Of a stretch of DNA of 12,915 nt, positions 6,994-12,915 are shown piece after piece (position 1 is the stretch's first letter; each line of letters opens with the position of its first letter). Origin of the DNA: Tannerella sp. (lineage in GTDB: Bacteria; Bacteroidota; Bacteroidia; Bacteroidales; Tannerellaceae); NCBI GenBank assembly GCA_031282485.1, contig JAITDQ010000379.1, positions 1 to 12,915 of the forward strand, read 5' to 3'. The position numbers and the translations under genes are program-made. Under the pieces are notes generated by a model. That model was not told the DNA's origin and made no database searches. It was given only the letters and a program-made list of their open reading frames with translations.

Positions 6994-7983
6994 TTACGGT
7001 ATATTCCTAAACAAAGTATTTCTCAATAACAGTTCAAACAGTAAAACGGCAAAAAGCAACAAGGCCAGCGGCATGTATTCTTCCTGTTTTTTGCTGTATT
7101 GCTGTACGTTTATCTTAGTTTTCTCCATTTGGTCAATTTCTTCGTATATCGCTTTCAGACTCGAATTGTCCGTAGCGCGAAAATATTGCCCGCCTGTAAT
7201 CGACGCGATCTGTTTAAGCGCCGGTTCATCTATATCAACCTGCATATTCTGGTATCGCACGCCGCCGAAGGGATCCGGGAACGGATAAGGCGCCATGCCC
7301 TTCGTGCCGACGCCAATCGTATATACGCGGACGCCAAACGTAGCGGCTATCTCGGCTGCCGTAATGGGAGCGATTTCGACTACATTATTCGAACCGTCGG
7401 TCAGAAGAATTATGACGCGCGATTTCGCCTTGCTGTCCTTTATGCGGCTTACCGCAGTTGCAAGTCCCAGGCCGATTGCCGTACCGTCGTTAATCATCCG
7501 GCTGTGTATATCTTTAAACAGATTCAGCAACACGGCGTGGTCGGTGGTCAACGGACACTGCGTAAAACTTTCGCCGGCGAATATCACTAATCCGATATTA
7601 TCTTCCGGCCGACCGTTTATAAACGATGCCGCGACATTTTTCGACGCCTCCAGACGATTCGGTTTCAGGTCTTCCGCAAGCATACTGGTCGAAATATCCA
7701 TGACAAGCATGATGTCAATACCTTCCGTATTTCTGTTCTCCCAACTGTTCGTCGACTGCGGACGCGCAAGGATAACGACGAGAATCGCAACGGCTATCGT
7801 GCGCAAAACGAAAGGCAGATGACGCATGTAAACCTTCCATGTCGTAGCTTTCGGCACGTCGAACGCATGCATGGTAGACACCTGTATACTTGCCTGTTTT
7901 TTCCGTACTTTCAGGATATACCATGCAACGAACGGAATCAGCAACAACAATATATATAAATAATGTGGATTCGCAAATATCAT
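6994..7983 (-). CDS. batA: BatA: membrane-anchored von Willebrand factor A protein
   Basis: 329 residues with the same plan as BatB: helices at about 7-24 and 56-73, a VWA domain at about 87-285, and a C-terminal helix at about 304-320. Metal-ion site residues are present: D96-x-S98-x-S100 (D-I-S-T-S), T168 (N-D-G-T-A-I-G) and D196 (L-T-D-G-S-N-N). The insert rich in Pro, Phe and Gly at about 229-245 (P-Y-P-F-P-D-P-F-G-G) is typical of BatA and separates it from BatB. The VWA face is expected in the periplasm as a metal-dependent protein-interaction surface. The 57-nt leader before this gene is the longest gap inside the cluster and carries two overlapping palindromes. In B. fragilis, loss of bat genes was linked to poorer aerotolerance. 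Confidence 0.95.
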   Translation of the reverse strand: MIFANPHYLYILLLLIPFVAWYILKVRKKQASIQVSTMHAFDVPKATTWKVYMRHLPFVLRTIAVAILVVILARPQSTNSWENRNTEGIDIMLVMDISTSMLAEDLKPNRLEASKNVAASFINGRPEDNIGLVIFAGESFTQCPLTTDHAVLLNLFKDIHSRMINDGTAIGLGLATAVSRIKDSKAKSRVIILLTDGSNNVVEIAPITAAEIAATFGVRVYTIGVGTKGMAPYPFPDPFGGVRYQNMQVDIDEPALKQIASITGGQYFRATDNSSLKAIYEEIDQMEKTKINVQQYSKKQEEYMPLALLLFAVLLFELLLRNTLFRNIP

Positions 7984-8011
7984 ATTATTGAAAATAATTT
8001 ATAATTCATAA

Positions 8012-8029
8012 TTTGACTCAAACCGGTTT
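8012..8029. promoter_or_regulatory. Two overlapping palindromes in the gap before batA
   Basis: TTTGACTCAAA (8012-8022, symmetric about its central C) overlaps AAACCGGTTT (8020-8029, a perfect 10-bp palindrome). Both lie between the stop codon of the BatD-like gene and the batA ATG. They could be an operator or part of an internal control region. I see no convincing -7 element with the correct spacing, so function is speculative. Confidence 0.35.
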
Positions 8030-8040
8030 TCGATACGCTC

Positions 8041-9027
8041 TCAGCTTTCGACATTCAACTGTTCATCCGTTTGCTGCGCCGCAACTTCCACCGCCGCACG
8101 TTTCGTCCGTTCGACAAACGAGTTGGCATTAAACATGCTAAGCTCATTATCGTCCGGCAACGGATGCAATTTCGCAAACTTCACAAAGTCGGACAGCCGG
8201 AGAACCTGTTTCAACGTATCAAAAACTTCTTTGTTTCCCGGTTCTTCATCCCGCATAATATCAAGAATCTCCGAGGAAGTTTTTTCCATTACCGACACGC
8301 CGTAGCGCAAAGAAATGTAACGCCTCAACGTATCCGTTATCTCCGTATAATACTCCTTATTACGTCCCTGTTGCCACAATTTCCGCTCGCGTATTTCTTT
8401 CAGTTCCTTAATTGCCTGTTCATGAGGCGGCAACTTCGGCGTGTCTTTCGCATTTGCATCCGTCTTCGGCCTGTTACGCATACGCTGGACAAAATACCCG
8501 ATTACGCAGATGATAAAAAGCGCAAACAAAACGCCATATATCAGCGCATAATAATCAGCCAGCACAAACGGCGGACGCCAGATATCCTTGATGTCGTAAT
8601 ATTCTTCCGGGTTATCGAGGTTGACATCCGGCGGCGACACCTTCAATGCGACCTGATTCGAAAAAACCGTATCGCGGCCGTCAATCGCCGGAAACGACGG
8701 GAGAAGGTACAGTGACGAATCGAAAGACGTAATCAGCAGGTCATAATTTATTATTATACGGCCGTTTTTAATATCCGTCGTATCCGGCGGGGTGATATAC
8801 AGCACTTCGACGCCTTCCGTCAACATGCCGTCGGGTAAAGGAATGATGATTTGTTTCTCCTTATCCGTCGTCACGCTCAGGTGAAGCATCGTCTGTTCGC
8901 CTATCATTATATCCGGAGCATCTATTTTCAGATCGACAAGCGTCTGTTGTGCATAAGTTTTCGTTCCATGCAGTGAAGCAAAGAAGAGTAACAGGATGCA
9001 AAAAACAGGATATTTATTCAATGTCAT
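8041..9027 (-). CDS. Short BatD-like / DUF4381-like membrane protein
   Basis: 328 residues. A signal peptide spans about 1-27 (T-Y-A-Q-Q). One periplasmic beta-sandwich-like domain (28-150) starts with D-I-M-I-G-E-Q-T-M-L-H-L, the same 'weak-signal' layout seen at the start of BatD. A membrane helix covers about 162-182. A cytoplasmic region of about 145 residues contains a charged helix (P-P-H-E-Q-A-I-K-E-L-K-E-I) and then the segment E-Y-Y-T-E-I-T-D-T-L-R-R-Y-I, recalling DUF4381 and the BatD tail. It is thus about half of a BatD and probably partners with the DUF58 protein and BatA. It sits 8 nt after the DUF58 gene. No catalytic motif is seen. Small proteins at this place are frequent in MoxR/Bat clusters but are poorly characterised. 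Confidence 0.85.
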   Translation of the reverse strand: MTLNKYPVFCILLLFFASLHGTKTYAQQTLVDLKIDAPDIMIGEQTMLHLSVTTDKEKQIIIPLPDGMLTEGVEVLYITPPDTTDIKNGRIIINYDLLITSFDSSLYLLPSFPAIDGRDTVFSNQVALKVSPPDVNLDNPEEYYDIKDIWRPPFVLADYYALIYGVLFALFIICVIGYFVQRMRNRPKTDANAKDTPKLPPHEQAIKELKEIRERKLWQQGRNKEYYTEITDTLRRYISLRYGVSVMEKTSSEILDIMRDEEPGNKEVFDTLKQVLRLSDFVKFAKLHPLPDDNELSMFNANSFVERTKRAAVEVAAQQTDEQLNVES

Positions 9028-9035
9028 CGGTTTAA

Positions 9036-9905
9036 TTAATTTCGTTTATGAAACAACGCCAGTAAAGATTTCACATAATCATCTTCCGTACGCACGGAAA
9101 CAGAATCCACACGGCATTTTTTGAACGACTGGCTCATTTCTTCCTGACGACGGTTCCACCACGTGCCGTACATCCGCCTGATGCTCGACGAAGAGCTGTC
9201 AATCCAGCGTTCTTCACCGGTTTCGGCATCTTTCATTTTTATCAGTCCTACGGCCGGCAATTCCGTTTCGCGACGGTCATATACCTGTATGGCAACCACA
9301 TCGTGTTTGCGGTTTGCGATGGTCAATGCATCGGCATAATTGCCCTTGTCGATAAAATCCGATATCAGGAAAGTTGTGCAGCGTTTCTTTATCACATTTG
9401 TCAGATACTGCAACGCCTGCGAAATGTTCGTATTTCTGTTTTCCGGCTGGAAATCAAGAAGCTCCCGTATAATGTATAAGATATGCTTGCGTCCTTTCTG
9501 CGGCGGGATAAATTTCTCTATCTTGTCGGAAAAGAAGATAACGCCTATCTTATCATTATTTTGTATGGCCGAAAAGGCAAGTGTCGCGGCTATTTCCGTT
9601 GTCATCTCATTTTTCATCATGTGAATGGAGCCGAAATCCTTGCTTCCCGACACGTCAATCATCAGCATCACCGTCAGCTCGCGCTCTTCCTCGAACACTT
9701 TCACGTACGGGCGGGCGTACCGGGCGGTGACGTTCCAGTCTATATCACGTATGTCGTCGCCGAACTCATATTCGCGCACTTCGCTGAACGCCATGCCTCG
9801 TCCCTTAAATGCCGAATGGTATTCGCCGGCGAAGATATTACGCGACAAACCTCGTGTCTTGATTTCTATCTTCCTTACTTTTTTTAAAAGTTCACTCGTT
9901 TCCAT
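9036..9905 (-). CDS. DUF58 (VWA-like) protein partnered with MoxR
   Basis: 289 residues, soluble, with no membrane segment. The family hallmark G-D-D-I-R-D-I-D-W-N-V-T-A-R is at 49-62, preceded by F-A-G-E-Y-H-S-A-F-K-G-R-G. A VWA-like core follows with D84-x-S86-x-S88 (D-V-S-G-S), T159 and D183 (I-S-D-F-I-D). The metal site therefore appears complete, which is not true of every DUF58 protein. DUF58 genes nearly always lie beside a MoxR ATPase and are thought to be its adaptor or substrate. It starts 38 nt after the moxR stop and ends 8 nt before the BatD-like gene. It probably sits at the cytoplasmic face of the membrane, linking MoxR to BatA/BatB. Confidence 0.93.
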   Translation of the reverse strand: METSELLKKVRKIEIKTRGLSRNIFAGEYHSAFKGRGMAFSEVREYEFGDDIRDIDWNVTARYARPYVKVFEEERELTVMLMIDVSGSKDFGSIHMMKNEMTTEIAATLAFSAIQNNDKIGVIFFSDKIEKFIPPQKGRKHILYIIRELLDFQPENRNTNISQALQYLTNVIKKRCTTFLISDFIDKGNYADALTIANRKHDVVAIQVYDRRETELPAVGLIKMKDAETGEERWIDSSSSSIRRMYGTWWNRRQEEMSQSFKKCRVDSVSVRTEDDYVKSLLALFHKRN

Positions 9906-9943
9906 TATAATTGTCGATAAATGTCAATTAACATGGTTCCCCG

Positions 9944-10939
9944 TCAAGGCACTTCAATTTTATTCAGTATCTCGCTGATTATTTCTTCCGATGTAAGATT
10001 GTTGGCTTCGGCCTCGTAGCTCAAACCTATACGGTGACGCATGACATCATGGCAAACGGCGCGTACGTCTTCGGGAATCACATATCCGCGGCGTTTGATA
10101 AACGCGTAGGAGCGTGCTGCCAGCGCAAGGTTTATGGATGCGCGCGGCGATGCCCCGAAAGAAATCATGTTTGTCAGGTTATTCAATCCGTATTCGACCG
10201 GGAAGCGTGTCGCAAAAACGATGTCCACAATATACTTTTCAATCTTCTCATCCAGATAGACTTCACGTACTATTTTACGGGATTCGAATATTTCTTTTGT
10301 GGTAAGAATCGGTTTTATGTTTATTTTTTCACCCGAAATATTCTGCCTGATAACCTGTTTTTCTTCTTCCTTTTTGGGATAATTGATAACAACTTTCAGC
10401 ATAAAACGGTCTACCTGCGCTTCGGGTAACGGATAGGTACCTTCCTGTTCGATTGGATTCTGGGTTGCCATAACGAGGAACGGTTCCGGCAGTTTATAGG
10501 TTGTTTCGCCTATCGTAACCTGACGTTCCTGCATGGCTTCGAGCAGGGCGCTCTGAACCTTGGCCGGAGCGCGGTTGATTTCATCCGCCAATATGAAGTT
10601 CGCAAAAATAGGCCCCTGCTTTACGGTAAACTCCTCATTTTTCTGGCTGTAAATCATTGTCCCGACAACGTCGGCCGGTAACAGGTCAGGGGTAAACTGC
10701 ACCCGACTGTACTTGGCATCCACGAGCGATGCAAGCGTTTTGATTGCAAGCGTTTTAGCCAAACCGGGTACACCTTCCAGCAGGATGTGCCCGTCTGATA
10801 ACAACCCGATAAGCAAAGATTCCACTAAATGTTTCTGACCTACGATCATCTGCCCCATACCGGAAACGATCATATTCACAAACGCACTGTTACTTTCAAT
10901 CCGTTCGTTCAGTTCACGGATATCTACTGTCTCATTCAT
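9944..10939 (-). CDS. moxR: MoxR-family AAA+ ATPase
   Basis: 331 residues, full length for the MRP/MoxR subfamily. Walker A is G56-V-P-G-L-A-K-T63, Walker B is F-I-L-A-D119-E120, and sensor 1 is A-T-Q-N161. The arginine of A-Q-V-D-R178-F is the likely finger, and sensor 2 is in G-A-S-P-R266-A. The helix-2 insert region L-L-P-A-D-V-V-G-T is typical of MoxR. The protein should form ATP-dependent hexameric rings that remodel or activate a partner, here probably through the DUF58/VWA proteins. It is the first gene of the bat run and is preceded by a well-formed promoter, with a 5' leader of about 60 nt. No fault in any ATPase motif is seen. Confidence 0.97.
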   Translation of the reverse strand: MNETVDIRELNERIESNSAFVNMIVSGMGQMIVGQKHLVESLLIGLLSDGHILLEGVPGLAKTLAIKTLASLVDAKYSRVQFTPDLLPADVVGTMIYSQKNEEFTVKQGPIFANFILADEINRAPAKVQSALLEAMQERQVTIGETTYKLPEPFLVMATQNPIEQEGTYPLPEAQVDRFMLKVVINYPKKEEEKQVIRQNISGEKINIKPILTTKEIFESRKIVREVYLDEKIEKYIVDIVFATRFPVEYGLNNLTNMISFGASPRASINLALAARSYAFIKRRGYVIPEDVRAVCHDVMRHRIGLSYEAEANNLTSEEIISEILNKIEVP

Positions 10940-11004
10940 AAGATTAGTAAATTTATAAGTTTATAATTATTCAAATTCTCTGTCACAATCATTATTTTGC
11001 TGCA

Positions 11005-11037
11005 CAAAAGTATAAATGTTAAATTTGAAAATCCAAA
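11005..11037 (-). promoter_or_regulatory. Main bat operon promoter
   Basis: On the minus strand, TTTG (11037-11034) is followed by a 21-bp spacer and TACTTTTG (11012-11005). This fits the Bacteroidota consensus TTTG-N(19-21)-TAnnTTTG at every fixed position. Initiation is predicted near 10998, about 60 nt before the moxR ATG. The remainder of the 188-nt gap (10940-11127) is AT-rich. I found no clear terminator for the HU-LysM gene there, so read-through into moxR is possible. Confidence 0.75.
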
Positions 11038-11040
11038 TTT
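11021..11040. promoter_or_regulatory. Inverted repeat overlapping the -33 element of the bat promoter
   Basis: AAATTTG, six bases, then CAAATTT form a perfect 7-bp inverted repeat on the minus strand. The first arm contains the -33 TTTG. The place is right for a repressor or activator site. The composition is so AT-rich that chance is a real alternative. Confidence 0.4.
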
Positions 11041-11127
11041 TGCTGTTAAATAATACTAATCGAAACTGTGAACCCCGATGATTTTGTTTAATTTAATAAT
11101 CGAATATGCGACTTTATGTTTTGTTAA

Positions 11128-12834
11128 TCACCGATAATCATCCCAATTCAACAGTTCCGACTGTTTTTGACGGGCTTTCTGTACGGAAGCTTTATTTTTT
11201 GCATTAATACCATACGTATTAGGTCGCGGCAAGTATATTTCCATGCCGACGGGGATATTATTGAAATCTTTTATGCGACTTTTGTTGTGTTCATAGATGT
11301 AAACCCAGAACACCTTATCGCCGTAATGCTCCATGGCAAGTTGCGTCAGGCTTGACCCGGCTGTCATGCGGACACGCGCCGGAATCGTCTTTTCGACAGG
11401 TGCGGCAGGCGTGCTTGAAGGTTTATTCGTAACGGCGGCGGTGGTGGGCTTGTTTTTGTTGCTTTGTCCGGTTCCGGCAGGCGTATTTGCGGATGCCGCG
11501 GTCTTATTACCGGCCTGTTCCTGTTGCGGATTAGCGGGTTCGGGCGTCTGGGAGAACCAGTCGATAACGCGCTTTTCTTCTTTTTTAGTCGCATCCTTGT
11601 TTCCGGCGCTGTCGGCAGCAGCGATATTTTCGCCGTTTACCTGCCCGGTTCCCGCATCATCTTCCGTTCCGGTCACCGAATCGTCCGTATCCGATATGCG
11701 AACCTCGCCGATCGGAAGCGGCGCCGTTGAAGCCGCATCATTCAGACCGGCCGTAACGGTCTGAATGCCGTTCACCGGCAGCGAGCCGTTTTCGGATGAT
11801 GCGTTCGCATTGAAATAAAGGAATGTATACGTTGCAATACTTACGCCCGCAAGAATAAGTACCGGAAGCAACAGAAACCACAGCCACAGAGGAGCCACAT
11901 TCACTCCGGCCTTTTTCTGTTCGTTTTGCAACGAGCTGCCATTTGTTATTTCCCCGTATGCTGCCCGACCGTTAAATTCCGGATTGGTATATACGGTATC
12001 CTCATCTTCTCTCCGGTAAGTATTCGTCCGCCCGTATTCGTATTCATATTCATAAATATCCGCATTATCCGCAAATTCATCAAGAGGCTTATCCTCTGTT
12101 TCTGCCGGCAATTCCGAAATATAAATATCCTCTTCCGTTTCCTCTTCCATTTCCGTTTCCATTTCTATGCCGGCTGCAGCCGTCCGTCTGATCACAGCCG
12201 GTTCGGAATCGAAAACTTCTTCTTCCTCCGTTATCCCGGAGAAATAATCATATTCCGGGTTTTCATCGGGATATATGTGCTCCGTATCTTCGGATATGAT
12301 TCCAAACAGTTTTTCATCATTACCGTCGACAATAACCGGTTCCCCGGCGTTCATATCATCACGATCGGGTTCCGGTTCGAGCATTTCACCGGCGGATTCC
12401 GGTTCGAGCATACCGTAGACAACTTCGGATTCGGCCGCGTCATAATCCATGTCGGATTCAACGTCCTTTCCGGCGGCGTTTTCGTCAGCCGGTTTAATTA
12501 ATGATAATAGATCTTCCGACGCCTCAACCGGTTCGAAGAAGGCAAACGGGCGATTGATCTGGTCTTTCAGGTCTTTATCGGGAATATACGTTATTTTATG
12601 ATGCGCAGGAATAACGAAACGCTCGCCCGTATGTATGTGCACGCTTTCGCGTTCGCGCACGAGTACGATTTTAAATGTTCCCAGCCCAATAACCTTAACA
12701 AATTTATTTTTCTCAATACCTTTTGCGATGTAAGCGGAAAGAACATCTATGAATTTTTCGGCGCGTTCCTTATTCAAGCCTGTCTGCGCAGCCAGAATTT
12801 CCGCCAAATTACGAGTTGTGAAACGTTCATTCAT
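11128..12834 (-). CDS. HU-like DNA-binding protein with transmembrane helix and periplasmic LysM domain
   Basis: 568 residues in four parts. Residues 1-95 are an HU/IHF-like domain: an alpha-helical start (T-R-N-L-A-E-I-L-A-A), G-L-G-T-F at 50-54, and a beta-arm T-G-E-R-F-V-I-P-A-H with the proline expected to intercalate into DNA. Residues 105-300 are a highly acidic, probably disordered linker with short internal repeats. Residues 315-341 form one membrane helix. Residues 342-480 are rich in Ala, Thr, Pro and Asn, and 486-537 are LysM-like (T-A-G-S-S-L-T-Q-L-A and then I-P-V-G-M-E-I-Y-L-P), a peptidoglycan-binding fold. The predicted topology is DNA-binding domain inside, LysM outside. Its start overlaps the upstream gene by 8 nt, which suggests translational coupling. 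Similar HU-LysM proteins occur in Bacteroidales, but their function is unproven; a DNA-to-wall tether is my inference. Confidence 0.88.
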   Translation of the reverse strand: MNERFTTRNLAEILAAQTGLNKERAEKFIDVLSAYIAKGIEKNKFVKVIGLGTFKIVLVRERESVHIHTGERFVIPAHHKITYIPDKDLKDQINRPFAFFEPVEASEDLLSLIKPADENAAGKDVESDMDYDAAESEVVYGMLEPESAGEMLEPEPDRDDMNAGEPVIVDGNDEKLFGIISEDTEHIYPDENPEYDYFSGITEEEEVFDSEPAVIRRTAAAGIEMETEMEEETEEDIYISELPAETEDKPLDEFADNADIYEYEYEYGRTNTYRREDEDTVYTNPEFNGRAAYGEITNGSSLQNEQKKAGVNVAPLWLWFLLLPVLILAGVSIATYTFLYFNANASSENGSLPVNGIQTVTAGLNDAASTAPLPIGEVRISDTDDSVTGTEDDAGTGQVNGENIAAADSAGNKDATKKEEKRVIDWFSQTPEPANPQQEQAGNKTAASANTPAGTGQSNKNKPTTAAVTNKPSSTPAAPVEKTIPARVRMTAGSSLTQLAMEHYGDKVFWVYIYEHNKSRIKDFNNIPVGMEIYLPRPNTYGINAKNKASVQKARQKQSELLNWDDYR

Positions 12835-12915
12835 TTTCGTCTAATTTTTTCAAATAAGTTTTCCATGATGCAGCCGGTTTATAGACCGGTGTAATTTTAG
12901 GTGGAATAAGGTATC
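12827..12915 (-). CDS. C-terminal end of a probable HU/IHF-family DNA-binding protein, cut by the window edge
   Basis: The last 28 residues of a minus-strand gene and its TGA stop. The peptide holds L-I-P-P-K-I-T-P-V-Y-K-P-A-A-S-W-K. This fits the end of the HU beta-arm and final helix, where I-P-x-x-x-x-x-x-F-K-P-x-x-x-x-K is usual. The stop lies inside the next gene, an 8-nt overlap, so the two are translated from one mRNA. The identity rests on a short tail only, so another protein is possible. The promoter for the pair is outside the window. Confidence 0.55.
   Translation of the reverse strand, partial: YLIPPKITPVYKPAASWKTYLKKLDENE

Noticed and set aside
9908..9930. Inverted repeat TAATTG / CAATTA just before the DUF58 gene
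   Set aside because: Only six AT-rich pairs with an 11-base spacer, within a short intra-operon gap; likely chance.
11041..11127. Terminator for the HU-LysM gene
   Set aside because: Only weak AT-rich or 4-bp pairings (such as ATCG...CGAT) were found, without a U-tract.

Overview
The window looks like a chromosomal segment of a Bacteroidota bacterium, most likely order Bacteroidales. It carries a complete Bacteroides-type aerotolerance (bat) gene cluster. Three promoter candidates fit the Bacteroidota pattern TTTG-N(19-21)-TAnnTTTG, and Shine-Dalgarno motifs are generally lacking before AT-rich starts. Every gene I can support is on the minus strand, so the window is read from the right end to the left; the plus strand appears to hold only shadow frames.

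Right end (12915 to 11128): the last codons of what is probably an HU/IHF-family protein overlap by 8 nt the start of a 568-residue protein. That protein has an HU-like DNA-binding domain, a long acidic linker, one membrane helix, and a periplasmic tail ending in a LysM domain. It therefore looks like a tether between DNA and peptidoglycan. A 188-bp AT-rich gap follows, with a near-ideal promoter (-33 TTTG, 21-bp spacer, -7 TACTTTTG).

Centre (10939 to 1794): a tightly packed run of nine genes: moxR AAA+ ATPase, DUF58 protein, a short BatD/DUF4381-like membrane protein, batA and batB (VWA proteins with intact MIDAS residues), batC (TPR plus a long Gln/Asp/Glu tract), batD, batE (TPR, two helices, SH3-like domain) and a PAP2-family phosphatase 3 nt behind batE. 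Most junctions are 3 to 14 nt. The exceptions are 38 nt before the DUF58 gene and 57 nt before batA, the latter holding two overlapping palindromes. In this type of system a MoxR ATPase is thought to act with DUF58/VWA partners on envelope or metal-dependent substrates. The exact biochemical role of the Bat proteins is unsettled, although bat genes were first linked to oxygen tolerance in Bacteroides fragilis.

Left end (1743 to 1): a small helix-turn-helix-like protein has its own promoter candidate and a strong intrinsic terminator directly after its stop codon. Next comes a universal stress protein with an N-terminal DUF2007-like domain and two Usp domains. The terminator's loop is complementary to the sequence just before the usp start, which suggests attenuation or a pseudoknot. 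Last is the N-terminus of a probable ECF sigma factor with a TTG start and a TATATTTG -7 element, cut by the window edge. The overall theme is envelope and stress physiology. No tRNA, rRNA, insertion sequence, phage gene or CRISPR array is visible.
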